A DNA stretch of 64,000 nucleotides from Asticcacaulis sp. MM231. GTDB taxonomy: Bacteria; Pseudomonadota; Alphaproteobacteria; Caulobacterales; Caulobacteraceae. The position numbers and the translations under genes were made by a program. Below the pieces are notes generated by a model. That model was not told the DNA's origin. It did not search any database and saw only the letters and a list, made by a program, of their open reading frames with translations. The stretch covers positions 1,984,001 through 2,048,000 of the forward strand of contig NZ_OZ075108.1 in assembly GCF_964186625.1 (NCBI RefSeq), given 5' to 3'. Below are positions 47,913 through 57,988 of this stretch, piece after piece. Numbering within the stretch: position 1 is the first letter of the stretch; the number at the start of each line of letters is the position of its first letter.

Positions 47913-48993
47913 CTAGTGTTGTGACTTTAACGCCTGTCGCCCCCTGGCGACCTTTTCAAGAATGTCTGTAGCGGATTTGGTCCAAACGAAGGGCTTTGGA
48001 TCGGCGTTGTGATGATCGAGATAGTCTTGAATTGCGCCTTCGAGTTCGGCGACACTCTTGAACACGCCGCAGCGGATGCGATCGCCTGTTATCAAGCCGA
48101 AAAAGCGTTCGACCTGATTGAGCCAGGACGCCGAAGTGGGGGTGAAATGCATGTGGAAGCGAGGATGTTTGGCCAGCCATGCTTTGACCGCCGGATGCTT
48201 ATGGGTGGCATAGTTGTCGGCGATCAGGTGCAGGTCGAAGCCCTTGGGCGTGCTGCGGTCGATGAGTTCGAAGGAATTTGAGCCATTCCTGGTGCCGATG
48301 ACGTTTCATGCATTCGCCGATCACCCTGCCGGTGGCGACATCGAGGGCGGCGAACAGTGTCGTCGTGCCATGCCGCTTATAGTCGTGGGTCATCGTTCCC
48401 GCCCGCCCCTTCTTCATTGGCAGGCCCGGTTGGGTGCGGTCCAGCGCCTGGATCTGTGACTTCTCATCGACCGAGAACACCAGTGCCCGGTCCGGCGGAT
48501 CAAGATAGAGACCGACGACGTCCGTCACCTTCTCGACGAACTGCTTGTCGTTCGACAGTTTGAACGTCTTGGTCAAATGGGGCTTGAGCCCATGCGCGCT
48601 CCAAATGCGCTGTACGCTGGTGTGGCTCAGACCCACCGCCTTGGCAAGCGTGCGCGCGCTCCATTGCGTGGCAGCCGGTGGCTTCTGTCGCAGCGTCATC
48701 TCGACCACACGCGCAATGACTTCGGCGCTCAACGGCGTCTTACGGCCAGGCCGGGTCGCGTCGCGCCCAAGCCCATCGACACCCTGCTCAAGATAACGAT
48801 CGCGCCAGCGGTAGGCCGTCTTCTTGGTCTTGCCCAGCGTCCGCACAATCGACGCCAAACTCGCCGCGTCCGCCCACATCAGCACGATCCGCGCACGCCA
48901 AACAAGCTTCTGCGGCGTGTTCCGGTCCGCCACCCAACCTTCCAACCGCACCCGAGCCTCAGGCGACAGCAACAGCCTTTTGTCCATGTCCAT
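47913..48993 (-). CDS. IS630 family transposase, with an apparent 1-base frameshift
   Basis: Mariner-like DDE transposase from the ATG at 48993. The N-terminal half shows a helix-turn-helix ([22 protein letters not shown]) and [15 protein letters not shown]. At 48264-48269 the frame slips; removing one T from GAGTTC restores [12 protein letters not shown] and then [35 protein letters not shown] and the end RQALKSQH. The TAG stop is formed from the duplicated TA target and one flanking base. With the correction it would be about 359 residues, normal for the family. Confidence 0.88.
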
Positions 48994-49051
48994 CGACACA
49001 AACTCGCATATTTGCAAGATCAAGGGAATCCATCCGTTGATTCCGCAACAC
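47916..49051 (-). mobile_element. IS630-family insertion sequence (1136 bp)
   Basis: Flanked by TA on both sides (47914-47915 and 49052-49053), the duplication used by IS630. The ends start GTGTTG and CAACAC; over 17 bp the inverted repeats agree at 12 positions. It abuts the IS701-type element. Confidence 0.85.
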
Positions 49052-49079
49052 TAGCCTTTTGATCCCAGAGGAACCGGTG

Positions 49080-50015
49080 ATGCTGCCTTATGTTAACAGA
49101 CGGACCGTTCTTGGCGCTCTGGGCGGCGGTCTTGCCATGGCCAGTTCGCCGACAAACGCCAAGGCAAAAGCCCCAGGCATCGCGATCACCATTGACGACT
49201 TCAATCTCGCAGACACAGCGCGATTGAGTGGTCTGCAAAGGGATGAAGCCATCCGGCAGGCCCTGCGACGGCAGAAACTCAAGGCCGCCGGCTTTGTGGC
49301 CGGCAAATACATAGATGCCGATAAGAGCCCCCAGGTGCTCTCCGCCTGGTCGGCGGAAGGCCACTGCCTTGGCAATCACAGTTTTTCGCACAGCTATTTC
49401 AGCGGCAGCGATCCGGATGGCGAAATGGCCGATATCCTGAAATGCGAATCTCTGCTTGCACCTTATGCGGGCTTTCAAAAGCTTTTCCGTTTTCCCTTTC
49501 TCGCCGAAGGCAAGACAGCCGAGGGACGGGACAGGATGCGCGTCCTGTTGCGTGCACATGGCTATCAGAACGCGCCGGTCACCATCGATACGTCCGACTG
49601 GTATATTGACCAGCGTATGGCGGGGCGGTTGAAACTGGCGCCAGATAGCGACATAGCGCCGTATCGGGCTTACTGGCTCGATCATATCTGGGAACGGGCG
49701 ACCTATTATGACGGGCTGGCGCAGAAGATGCTCGGCAGGTCGATCGACCACACCCTTCTTCTCCATCATCGGCTGACAACCGCTCTGTTTCTGGACGACG
49801 GTCTCAGGATGTTCCGCGAAAAAGGATGGCGGCTCGTTGACGCCTCCACGGCCTTGGCACGCGCCGACTTGCAGATCGAGTACGATACCTTGCCAGCCGG
49901 ACAAAGCTTGCTGTGGGCCGCCGCAAAGGCAAGCGGCCGCTTTGAGAGCGAACTGAGATATCCTGGAGAAGACTCGATTTACGAGACCGCCCGTATGGAC
50001 GCTCTGGGATTATAG
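49080..50015 (+). CDS. Polysaccharide deacetylase family protein
   Basis: 311 residues from the ATG at 49080 with an AGAGGA site. A twin-arginine-type signal (VNRRTVLGALGGGLAMASS) suggests export. The NodB-like catalytic fold shows ITIDDFNL (metal Asp pair), GNHSFSHSYF (His motif) and LFRFPFLAEG (R-x-P motif). Such enzymes remove acetyl groups from surface polysaccharide or peptidoglycan. The real substrate is not known. Two insertion sequences now separate it from hemB. Confidence 0.85.
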   Translation: MLPYVNRRTVLGALGGGLAMASSPTNAKAKAPGIAITIDDFNLADTARLSGLQRDEAIRQALRRQKLKAAGFVAGKYIDADKSPQVLSAWSAEGHCLGNHSFSHSYFSGSDPDGEMADILKCESLLAPYAGFQKLFRFPFLAEGKTAEGRDRMRVLLRAHGYQNAPVTIDTSDWYIDQRMAGRLKLAPDSDIAPYRAYWLDHIWERATYYDGLAQKMLGRSIDHTLLLHHRLTTALFLDDGLRMFREKGWRLVDASTALARADLQIEYDTLPAGQSLLWAAAKASGRFESELRYPGEDSIYETARMDALGL

Positions 50016-50023
50016 CCGCGCGA

Positions 50024-50890
50024 TCAGGGCTTGCGGCGCGCCTCAAGGCGGGCGTGCAGCGAGGACGTATCCCAGCGCGCGCCGCCCATGGCCTGCACTT
50101 CCGAATAGAACTGATCGACCAGCGCCGCCACGGCCAGGTGCGCGCCATTGGCCCGCGCTTCATCAAGCGCGATGCCTAAATCCTTGCGCATCCAGTCAAC
50201 CGCGAAGCCGAAGTCGTATTCGTCCTTCGCCATGGTGGCCCAGCGGTTCGACATCTGCCACGAACCGGCAGCCCCAGCCGAAATGGCGTTGAACACCAGG
50301 TCCGGATCGAGACCGGCAGATTTGGTGAAATGCAGCGCCTCGGCCACGCCCTGAACCGCACCGGCAATGGCGATCTGGTTGGCCATCTTGGCCATCTGGC
50401 CGGCGCCAGCTTCGCCCAGACGCGTGATCGACTTGGTGTAGGGCTTCGTCAGTTCGACCACTTCGGCGAAGCGCAACTCGTCGCCGCCGACCATAATCGA
50501 TAACTGGCCATTGACCGCACCCGCCTGCCCGCCCGAAACCGGCGCATCATAAAAACTTATGCCTTTTTCGGCACATATAGCCGCCATCTCACGCGCCACC
50601 TTAGCCGAAGTGGTGGTGTGATCGATGATCAGCGAACCGGCCTTCATGTTCGGCAAGGCAGTGAGGACGGTATCCCGCACGTCTTCATCGCGGCCGACGC
50701 ACAGGATCAGGGCCTCCGCGCCGATCAGGGCTGAGCCCAGCGCCGCCTCGGCGTGCATACCGTAGGCTTTGGCCCAGTCGAGCGCCTTCTGGTGGGTGCG
50801 GTTAAAGCCTGTGACCTTGTGACCCGCCTTGACCAGATGGCCCGCCATTGGCCCGCCCATAATGCCCAGACCGGCAAAACACAGCTTCAT
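50024..50890 (-). CDS. NAD(P)-dependent oxidoreductase of the 3-hydroxyisobutyrate dehydrogenase family
   Basis: 288-residue beta-hydroxyacid dehydrogenase. It has the Rossmann start FAGLGIMGGPMAGHLVKAG, the catalytic-region sequence DAPVSGGQAGAVNG and the conserved Lys in GQMAKMANQIAI. Members include 3-hydroxyisobutyrate, tartronate semialdehyde and succinate semialdehyde reductases; I cannot say which this is. Its start overlaps the stop of the flavin reductase gene. Confidence 0.88.
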   Translation of the reverse strand: MKLCFAGLGIMGGPMAGHLVKAGHKVTGFNRTHQKALDWAKAYGMHAEAALGSALIGAEALILCVGRDEDVRDTVLTALPNMKAGSLIIDHTTTSAKVAREMAAICAEKGISFYDAPVSGGQAGAVNGQLSIMVGGDELRFAEVVELTKPYTKSITRLGEAGAGQMAKMANQIAIAGAVQGVAEALHFTKSAGLDPDLVFNAISAGAAGSWQMSNRWATMAKDEYDFGFAVDWMRKDLGIALDEARANGAHLAVAALVDQFYSEVQAMGGARWDTSSLHARLEARRKP

Positions 50891-51372
50891 GATGCAACTC
50901 CAATCTGTCCATACGTGCCGCGGAAAAAGGTAAGCCCGGCCTGTGATGGATCACTTTCAAAACGCTTGACCTCACCGACGATCACGAGGTGATCGCCCAC
51001 CAGGCGCGCCTCGTAGAGTTCGCATGAGAAAAAGCCCAGAGCACCGTTGAGCTTCAGCGGATCGGCGGCGTCGGTCAGCCCCTCTTCCGGTAAGATATGG
51101 GCATTTTCACGGGCAAACCGGCGCGAAAGGGCCTCGTGTTCGGCATTCAGGATATTGATGCCGAAGGCCTGCGCCGCGGAATAGAGCGCATAGCGATGGG
51201 CCTTGAGATCCAGGCACCATTGCACCAGCGGCGGATCGAGCGACACCGAACTGAACGAATTGGCCGTCATGCCGACGACATGACCCGCCTCATGATCTGG
51301 GTCGGCCACGGTGATGACGCAGACGCCGGTGGCGAATCCGCCCATGGCTTGCCGCAGGGCCTTGGTATCCAT
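50887..51372 (-). CDS. Flavin reductase family protein
   Basis: About 161 residues with the flavin-binding split-barrel pattern: MGGFATGVCVITV, GMTANSFSSVSLDPPLVQWCLD, and GINILNAEHEALSRRFA. Such proteins reduce FMN or FAD with NAD(P)H, often for a partner monooxygenase, but none is adjacent. I chose the ATG at 51372 with GGAACC upstream; ATG 51405 is in frame and adds 11 residues. It is probably co-transcribed with the dehydrogenase that follows. Confidence 0.86.
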   Translation of the reverse strand: MDTKALRQAMGGFATGVCVITVADPDHEAGHVVGMTANSFSSVSLDPPLVQWCLDLKAHRYALYSAAQAFGINILNAEHEALSRRFARENAHILPEEGLTDAADPLKLNGALGFFSCELYEARLVGDHLVIVGEVKRFESDPSQAGLTFFRGTYGQIGVAS

Positions 51373-51541
51373 AACTGGTTCCGACTGTGAGTTGGCTTTC
51401 CTCATGGCCTAAAGGAGCCCGCCCGGCAAAGCAATGACGGATCACATTTTTGTCCGGAAATTCGCCGCCTGTCGCCAATCCTCAACATGCTATTAACGTT
51501 AATGAACCTACAGTAAAGACAATTCAAAAGAGAGCAGCATC

Positions 51542-52447
51542 ATGGCCAGAAGCGACGCCCCCGTCGTCATCAAGAAAGTCAAGAAGGTCGTCGGCGGCGG
51601 ACACCACGGCGGCGCCTGGAAGGTGGCCTATGCCGACTTCGTGACCGCGATGATGGCCTTCTTCCTTCTGATGTGGCTGATCAACACGACCAGCCCCGAA
51701 CAAAAGCGTGGCGTGGCCGATTATTTCGCCCCGGCCAACGTGTCACAATCGACCTCGGGTTCCGGTGGTATCCTCGGCGGGCAGGCGCTCGGCAAGGATG
51801 GCGACAAGAACGAGGGCACCATGTCCTTCATCGAGCAGATGGCGCCCAAGCCGCCGGAAACCCAGGACAGCGATGGCCAGGCGGCCGAAAACACCGGTAA
51901 GGGTGCCGCCGGCACGACGGCTGACACCGATCAGGAAACCGATTCGCAAAAGCGCGAGCAGATGGCCTTCCAGAGCGCGGCGGAAAGCCTGCGACAAGCC
52001 TTGCAGGACATGCCGGAACTGGCGGAGCTATCAAAGAATATCCTTGTCGACCAGACGCCGGAGGGCTTGCGCATCCAGTTGATCGATCAGGAAGGCCGCT
52101 CTATGTTCAACGAGAACTCGATCCAGCCCAATGACCGCGCCAAGCTGTTGCTGCGCGCCGTCGCCAAGGTCATCAACCAGCTTCCCAACCGCGTCTCGAT
52201 CACCGGGCATACCAGCGGCTCGGTCGGGCAGTCCGGGCAAAATCCGCGTGACTGGTCGCTGTCCAGCGGCCGCGCCGATGCTTCGCGCGCCATCCTGCAA
52301 GGCGCAGGCGTCGATCAGGACCGCATCGCGCAGGTCTCCGGCAAGGCCGCCAAGGAGCCGCTCTATCCTGACGATCCGTCGCTGGCCGGTAATCGCCGCA
52401 TCGCCATCGTGCTGGTGCGCGAGGCGCCGGTACTCCCGCAGAACTAA
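51542..52447 (+). CDS. motB: Flagellar motor protein MotB
   Basis: Stator subunit that anchors the proton channel to peptidoglycan. The 301-residue protein has one membrane helix with the essential Asp in AYADFVTAMMAFFLLMWLIN, a periplasmic linker rich in Gly, Asp and Lys, and an OmpA-like domain (SITGHTSGSVGQ, then WSLSSGRADASRAIL). No motA is adjacent, as also in Caulobacter where the two are unlinked. A 12-bp palindrome ATTAACGTTAAT lies upstream (51492-51503). Confidence 0.94.
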   Translation: MARSDAPVVIKKVKKVVGGGHHGGAWKVAYADFVTAMMAFFLLMWLINTTSPEQKRGVADYFAPANVSQSTSGSGGILGGQALGKDGDKNEGTMSFIEQMAPKPPETQDSDGQAAENTGKGAAGTTADTDQETDSQKREQMAFQSAAESLRQALQDMPELAELSKNILVDQTPEGLRIQLIDQEGRSMFNENSIQPNDRAKLLLRAVAKVINQLPNRVSITGHTSGSVGQSGQNPRDWSLSSGRADASRAILQGAGVDQDRIAQVSGKAAKEPLYPDDPSLAGNRRIAIVLVREAPVLPQN

Positions 52448-52556
52448 GGCTTTCGTCTTTTGCCTTGATTACCCCTGCCAATTAGGGTCAACTGATACTG
52501 ACGGTATATTCCGAAGCGGCCCAGAGCGGCTATGTCGTGAGATTAAGTGAGCCCAG

Positions 52557-53285
52557 ATGAGCGAACACTTTCCAGGAAGAAAGCTCAGATATTATCTGAC
52601 CATTCCCGGCCCCTGCCCCTATCTGGCGGGTCAGGAAGAGCGCAAGGTGTTCGTGCACCTGCCGCCGTTAGAGGCCATCAGCGTCAACGACCAGCTTTCC
52701 GCCATCGGTTTCCGGCGCTCACAGAATATCGCCTATCGCCCCGCCTGCCAGAACTGCCGCGCCTGTCAGAGCGTGCGCATCCCGGTCAAACGTTACGAGA
52801 TGTCGAAGTCCGACAAGCGCGTGATCAAGGCCAATGCCGATCTCAGCAAGGCCTTCGTGGAGGCCGAGGCCAGCCGCGAACAGTTCGACCTGCTGCAACG
52901 CTATCTGAAGGCACGCCATCCCGATGGCGGCATGATGGATATGAGCTGGCCCGATCTGGTCGCCATGGTCGAGGATACCCTGGTCCGTACCCACATGATC
53001 GAATACCGGCTGGGCGAACAGCTTGTCGCCTGCGTGCTGGTCGATGCGCTCAATGACGGCCTGTCTCTGGTCTACAGCTTCTACGATACGGATATGATGG
53101 CGCGTAGCTTAGGCCGCTACATAATCCTCGATCATATCGATCAGTCCAACCGCGCCGGTTATGATTATGTCTATCTCGGCTACTGGGTAAAGGATTCCCC
53201 CAAGATGGACTACAAGGCGCGCTATCAGCCGCTGGAAGGCCTGACCGATCAGGGCTGGCAACCGATCTTCCCGGATGTGAAGTAG
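52557..53285 (+). CDS. bpt: Aspartate/glutamate leucyltransferase (arginyltransferase family)
   Basis: Adds leucine from Leu-tRNA to N-terminal Asp or Glu, marking proteins for ClpAP by the N-degron pathway. The 242-residue protein has the family N-terminal CPYLAGQEERKVFVHL, the Cys-rich PACQNCRACQSVRIPV, and GYDYVYLGYWVKDSPKMDYKARYQP. The Bpt type is assigned by length and motifs; Ate-type activity cannot be excluded from sequence alone. Confidence 0.93.
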   Translation: MSEHFPGRKLRYYLTIPGPCPYLAGQEERKVFVHLPPLEAISVNDQLSAIGFRRSQNIAYRPACQNCRACQSVRIPVKRYEMSKSDKRVIKANADLSKAFVEAEASREQFDLLQRYLKARHPDGGMMDMSWPDLVAMVEDTLVRTHMIEYRLGEQLVACVLVDALNDGLSLVYSFYDTDMMARSLGRYIILDHIDQSNRAGYDYVYLGYWVKDSPKMDYKARYQPLEGLTDQGWQPIFPDVK

Positions 53286-53287
53286 AA

Positions 53288-53341
53288 ACCCCACCACCAC
53301 GCCCTGCGGGCGCGGTCCCCCTCCCCGGCAAGCGGGGAGGT
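53288..53341. repeat. Intergenic palindromic repeat, copy B
   Basis: Shares ACCCCACCACCACGC and GCGCGGTCCCCCTCCCCGGC with copy A at 18455-18530. Here it fills the spacer between convergent bpt and parC and could act as a bidirectional transcription stop. Confidence 0.7.
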
Positions 53342-53347
53342 ATAAGG

Positions 53348-55564
53348 TTAGAGACGCAGCTTTCTCAGACCACGCGGGGCGATACGGCCCACGCTGGCGC
53401 GCTTGCCGATATAGTCCTTCACGTCCTTGAAGTCGCGCGCCTTGCCAGAACCGTCATACCACTGAGCGCCTGACGCCATGTCGAACACGGCGATATCCTT
53501 GACGCCGCCATCCTTGTAGCCCTGCAGCTTGACGCCCTTGCCGCGCGCCATTTCCGGCAGTTCGCTGACCGGATAGACCAGCAGCTTGTTGTTCTCGCCC
53601 AGCACCATAACGTGATCACCGGTAACCGCCAGGGCCGCGAAGGCCTCGGTGCCATCGGCGTTAAGCACCTGCTTGCCGGCGCGCTTGTTGGCGAAAGCGT
53701 CTTCCTCGTTCATCACGAAGCCGTAGCCGTTCTTCGATACCATCAGGCGCTTCTGGCCGGTCTTCATCATGAACAGGGTGACGATTTTTGCCGTTTCCTC
53801 GATATCGAGCATCAGGCGCAGCGGTTCGCCATTGCCACGGCCCGACGGCAGCTTGTCGCAGCCGAGCGCCAGGAAACGGCCGTCGGAGGTCAGGATCAGC
53901 AGCTTGTCGGTGGTGAAGCCCGGCACCAGATAGGCCAGGTCATCGCCTTCCTTGAACTTCAGCTCGGACGGATCCTCGACCTTGCCCTTGGTAGCCCTGA
54001 TCCAGCCGCGCTGCGACAGGATGACCGTGATCGGCTCCTTCGGCAGATAGGATTCGATGGCGGATATCTCGATCCCAACCGGCGCATCCATAAAGGTGGT
54101 GCGGCGCGGCGACGGCATTTTCTTGCGCACCTCGGCCAGTTGCTGGTCGATGCGCTTCCATTGCAGCTTTTCCGACCCCAGCAGGGTGCGAATGCCATCG
54201 CGTTCTTCCGAGAGCTTCTTGTGCTCGTCGCTGATGGTCATTTCTTCGAGCCGCGCCAACTGACGCAGGCGGGTATCGAGGATGTAATCGGCCTGCAGTT
54301 CCGTCAGGTTGAAACGCGCCATCAGGACATCGCGCGGCTTCTCTTCCTCGCGGATAATGCGGATCACCTCATCGAGATTGAGGAAAGCGATCATCAAACC
54401 ATCGAGCAGATGGAGGCGCTTTTCGATACGATCGAGACGCCAGTTCGACATGCGCACCAGAACGACGCGGCGGTGGTCGAGGAAGGCAGTCAGGCAGTCT
54501 TTGAGCCCCATGACGCGCGGTGTGCCGGTGGCGTCGAGCACGTTCATGTTGACGCTGAAGCGCGTTTCAAGATCGGAGATCTTGAACAGGCTCTCCATCA
54601 GCACTTCGGGTTCGATATTGCGCGACTTGGGCTCAAGGATCAGGCGGATTTCTTCGTCCAACTCATCGCGCACATCGCCGAGCAGCGGCGCTTTCTTGTT
54701 TTCGATCAGGTCGGCCAGTTGTTCGATCAGGCGCGATTTCTGCACATAGTAAGGGATTTCGCGCACGATGATGCGCCAGCCGCCGCGGCCAAGATCCTCG
54801 ATCTCGTAGCGCGCGCGGGTACGGATGGAGCCACGACCCGTCTTGTAGGATTCGAGGATCGACGCCTTGGATTCGACGCAGATGCCGCCGGTCGGGAAAT
54901 CCGGACCGGGGATAAACTCCACCAGCTCATCGGTGGTGGTGTCGGGCTTGGTCAGCAGCTTGCGGCAGGCATCGATCAGTTCGCCGACATTGTGCGGCGG
55001 GATCGAAGTGGCCATGCCGACGGCGATGCCGGTCGCGCCGTTGGCAAGCAGGTTGGGGAAGCCCGCCGGCAGCACGACCGGCTCTTCGTCCTGATCGTCA
55101 TAGGTCGCGCGGAAATCGACGGCGTCTTCGTTGATGCCTTCGATCAGAAGCATGGCGGCCGCGGTCAGCCGGCATTCGGTGTAACGCATGGCGGCGGCGT
55201 TATCGCCGTCGATATTGCCGAAATTGCCCTGGCCATCGACCAGTTGGTAGCGCTGGGCGAAATCCTGCGCCAGACGCACCAAGGCATCATAGATCGACGC
55301 GTCGCCGTGGGGGTGGAAGTTACCCATGACCTCGCCGACCACCTTGGCGCATTTGCGCGCCGCCGCTTCCGGCGACAGGCGCATGGTGCTCATGGCGTAC
55401 ATGATGCGACGGTGGACAGGTTTCATGCCATCGCGCACATCGGGCAGTGCCCGGTGCATAATGGTGGACAGGGCATAGGCCAGGTAGCGCTTCGACAGGG
55501 CGTCGCCCATCGGCTCGTCAAGGATACGCCCGCCGGCGTCGTCAGGAATCACTAGGTCACTCAT
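53348..55564 (-). CDS. parC: DNA topoisomerase IV subunit A
   Basis: Cuts and rejoins DNA to unlink replicated chromosomes. The 738-residue protein has the catalytic Tyr at residue 128 ([12 protein letters not shown]) and the winged-helix region [16 protein letters not shown]. The resistance-determining segment reads HGDASIYDA, with Ala where E. coli ParC has Ser80, a known variant in alphaproteobacteria. The C-terminal DNA-wrapping domain is relatively short. It is transcribed opposite to bpt. Confidence 0.95.
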   Translation of the reverse strand: MSDLVIPDDAGGRILDEPMGDALSKRYLAYALSTIMHRALPDVRDGMKPVHRRIMYAMSTMRLSPEAAARKCAKVVGEVMGNFHPHGDASIYDALVRLAQDFAQRYQLVDGQGNFGNIDGDNAAAMRYTECRLTAAAMLLIEGINEDAVDFRATYDDQDEEPVVLPAGFPNLLANGATGIAVGMATSIPPHNVGELIDACRKLLTKPDTTTDELVEFIPGPDFPTGGICVESKASILESYKTGRGSIRTRARYEIEDLGRGGWRIIVREIPYYVQKSRLIEQLADLIENKKAPLLGDVRDELDEEIRLILEPKSRNIEPEVLMESLFKISDLETRFSVNMNVLDATGTPRVMGLKDCLTAFLDHRRVVLVRMSNWRLDRIEKRLHLLDGLMIAFLNLDEVIRIIREEEKPRDVLMARFNLTELQADYILDTRLRQLARLEEMTISDEHKKLSEERDGIRTLLGSEKLQWKRIDQQLAEVRKKMPSPRRTTFMDAPVGIEISAIESYLPKEPITVILSQRGWIRATKGKVEDPSELKFKEGDDLAYLVPGFTTDKLLILTSDGRFLALGCDKLPSGRGNGEPLRLMLDIEETAKIVTLFMMKTGQKRLMVSKNGYGFVMNEEDAFANKRAGKQVLNADGTEAFAALAVTGDHVMVLGENNKLLVYPVSELPEMARGKGVKLQGYKDGGVKDIAVFDMASGAQWYDGSGKARDFKDVKDYIGKRASVGRIAPRGLRKLRL

Positions 55565-55624
55565 AGTCGCAACCTAGGACGGACAAGGGGTTTAGACAAG
55601 TCCCCCCGCCGATCAAGCCTGTGC

Positions 55625-56566
55625 CTAACCGGCCAGTTTCACCTGGTTGCGACCGGCATGCTTGGCGGCATAGAGCGCCTGATCCGCCGCATGATAGAGA
55701 CCATCGAGCGTTTTCGACCGCTTCCATTCGGCGATGCCGGCGGAAAAGGTATAGCGCAGGGTCACACCACCCAGGACGAGGCGCTGGTCGCGCACATGCG
55801 CCTGAAGACGTTCTATGACCGTATGAGCCTGTTCGCGCGTGGCGCCTGGCATAATGATCAGGAACTCCTCACCGCCAACTCGGCCGAGAATATCGCGTTC
55901 GCGCAAGGCCTGCGTCGCGCAGGCGGCGAAATGCACCAGAACCTGATCACCGCCATCATGGCCGTGCTGGTCATTGATCGCCTTGAACATGTCGAGATCG
56001 ATCAGGACCGCGCTGAACACTTCGCCCGTTTTTGTGGCGCGTTCGACCAGACGACCGAAACGCGACATGGTGGCGCCACGATTATAAATACCGGTCAGGT
56101 GATCGGTTTCGGCAGCGATGAGCGCGGCGTCACGATCACTTTCAAGACGAAATTCCCGCCGTTTGACCGAGGTGAAATCGGTAATGACCAGCACAATCCA
56201 GCCATCACTGAGCTGGGTTTTCGTCCCCATTACCCAGCGTCCATCACGCATAGCCACTTCAAAATGAAGGCTTGTGCCGTAGCGAAGTTCTTCGCAATTC
56301 TTGGCCAGCCAGGTTTCGATCTCGTCCGCCTCAATAACCGGACCGATGCCGGTTTCAGCGCAATGACGCAGGATGCTGGCAAGGCTCTGCTGTCCCTCCT
56401 GGATATCATAAAGTTCTATGAAGCCGGGCGTGGCGAAGTAGAGGTTTTCGCTGGGCGTAAAAAGCGCCAGCGCGGTGCCTGCCGCCAGCATCCCCTCACC
56501 GATACGAGCGATGGTCTCTGGCTGTGCGCCTATGGAATGATCCGAAAAGGAAGTCGCGGTGGGCAT
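55625..56566 (-). CDS. Diguanylate cyclase with N-terminal PAS-like domain
   Basis: 313 residues. The C-terminal GGDEF domain makes cyclic di-GMP; its active site reads GRVGGEEFLIIMPG, and DLDMFKAINDQHGHDGGDQVL provides the metal/nucleotide half. The first 150 residues resemble a PAS sensor (LYFATPGFIELYDI, then VAMRDGRWVMGTKTQLSDGWIVLVITDFT). No membrane helix is seen, so it is cytoplasmic. No inhibitory RxxD site was found just before GGEEF. Confidence 0.92.
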   Translation of the reverse strand: MPTATSFSDHSIGAQPETIARIGEGMLAAGTALALFTPSENLYFATPGFIELYDIQEGQQSLASILRHCAETGIGPVIEADEIETWLAKNCEELRYGTSLHFEVAMRDGRWVMGTKTQLSDGWIVLVITDFTSVKRREFRLESDRDAALIAAETDHLTGIYNRGATMSRFGRLVERATKTGEVFSAVLIDLDMFKAINDQHGHDGGDQVLVHFAACATQALRERDILGRVGGEEFLIIMPGATREQAHTVIERLQAHVRDQRLVLGGVTLRYTFSAGIAEWKRSKTLDGLYHAADQALYAAKHAGRNQVKLAG

Positions 56567-56667
56567 GGCTACTCAAAAACTCAATAAAAACGCCGTTACG
56601 CCAATGTTTGCCACAACCGCGTTATTTTATAATTAAGGGAGGTGAAAAGGGCTGAAGATGAAGTCCG

Positions 56668-57132
56668 CTAGAACAGGGCGTCGACTTCGCTTTGCAGGCT
56701 CTTGGTCATGTCGGCGCGGCCATGGATATGGGAATCCATCTCGATCACCAGGGCCTTCATATCGCGCAGGCGTTCGGTCAGATCGACGCGGGCCGCGTCG
56801 TCTTCGAGATTTGAGCTCATCAAAATATCAATCGAGGAATCGAAGACCGAAAGCGCACGTTCGCAAACATCGTCAAAATCGCAGCGCAATTCAGCCGGCG
56901 CATGGTGATAGGCCGATATGACGATGTCCTTCATTTCGAATCCCGATTTCTCGAAGTGTTCGACGTAGCTATGTTTTTTCCAGTCGGCCAGCTCCTCGGC
57001 CATGTCCGGCATGTCGAGGCCCATTTCGAACAGCATGATCGCTTCATTGAACAGATTCAGATAGTCGGTGGCCAAACCCGTGGAGGGATTGACGTTGGCG
57101 GCTAACACTTCCTGTTCGCTGTAGGGCAGCAT
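56668..57132 (-). CDS. Conserved hypothetical protein, acidic and helical
   Basis: 154 residues, almost all predicted helix, strongly acidic (NLEDDAARVDLTERLRDMKALVIEMD). No family recognised. It could be a small regulatory bundle, but no histidine phosphotransfer motif is evident. It lies between recO and the diguanylate cyclase on the same strand with its own spacer. Confidence 0.7.
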   Translation of the reverse strand: MLPYSEQEVLAANVNPSTGLATDYLNLFNEAIMLFEMGLDMPDMAEELADWKKHSYVEHFEKSGFEMKDIVISAYHHAPAELRCDFDDVCERALSVFDSSIDILMSSNLEDDAARVDLTERLRDMKALVIEMDSHIHGRADMTKSLQSEVDALF

Positions 57133-57216
57133 ATGAAATTCACGACCTCTCTATGTAACGGAGTTATGACACATATCGGTTACCAAACGGTTTTTGATGT
57201 GAGTCGGCGCCGAGAG

Positions 57217-57942
57217 CTATAGGCCGTTGTTTATCAGAGACTCTTTCAGCCGCATCCGTATATCGGGCAAGGGCTGGTTATGCGGATGGAAGACGTGGCG
57301 CTCCAGAAAGAAGCCGGTCAAGGCCAGCCCGCGAGCAATATCGCCCACCTCCAGCCCGCCTTGCGACGACAACATGAAACCCGGCAGGCCGAGCAGCTTG
57401 TCCTTGTAGGGCTCCCCGGCCTTGCGGCTGACCGCCCTGCCCGACTTCGGACTGACGTAGACAAGCTGGTCATGCTCCCCCGTGACGGCGCAGGCACTGA
57501 GGTCGAGACCATAGCCGAGAGATTCCAGCAGACCAGCCTCATAGCGCACATAGACCGCCGGCCAGATATCCTCGAAGGCAAAGAGCGTGATCAGGCCCGA
57601 AAGAGCGTGATAGGCGCCGGTTTGGGCTTCGCGCTCCGGCAGCACCTTCTGCGTCATGATGCAGGCGCATTGCAGACCGAGCAGGCCCAGCGGTTCATCG
57701 AGCAGATCGGGCGATGTGCCGGAGGCTTCCAGCGTGGCGGCGCCAAGCTGATCGGCGTGGCGGGCACGGTAGGCGAAGGCGACGCTCGATCCGGCCTGCA
57801 GCAGCGGCTTGATGCGGCGCGACGCTCCGCCAGCGACATGTGCGGCATAGATGCCGTGGTTTTCGGTCAGGACATGGACAATAGCACCGGTCTCGCCATG
57901 AGACCGCGCCGTAAGAACAATGGCTTCGTCTTCAAATTCCAT
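57217..57942 (-). CDS. recO: DNA repair protein RecO
   Basis: Loads RecA onto single-stranded DNA with RecR during gap repair. The 241-residue protein has the N-terminal OB fold (EDEAIVLTARSHGETGAIVHVLTENHG) and a helical C-terminal domain with LLGLPGF. The usual zinc cysteines of the family are largely missing. It is downstream of era, as normal in alphaproteobacteria. Confidence 0.92.
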   Translation of the reverse strand: MEFEDEAIVLTARSHGETGAIVHVLTENHGIYAAHVAGGASRRIKPLLQAGSSVAFAYRARHADQLGAATLEASGTSPDLLDEPLGLLGLQCACIMTQKVLPEREAQTGAYHALSGLITLFAFEDIWPAVYVRYEAGLLESLGYGLDLSACAVTGEHDQLVYVSPKSGRAVSRKAGEPYKDKLLGLPGFMLSSQGGLEVGDIARGLALTGFFLERHVFHPHNQPLPDIRMRLKESLINNGL

Positions 57943-57988
57943 GCGTCATCTGCGGGTAAACCTTACAACTCTGTCCGACGCAAAGACG

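Noticed and set aside
46482-49051. A composite transposon formed by the two insertion sequences
   Set aside because: They belong to different families with different ends and duplications, and no passenger gene lies between them.
51492-51507. CtrA binding site (TTAA-N7-TTAAC) upstream of motB
   Set aside because: The first half-site fits but the second reads GAAC; the match is no better than expected in AT-rich spacer DNA.
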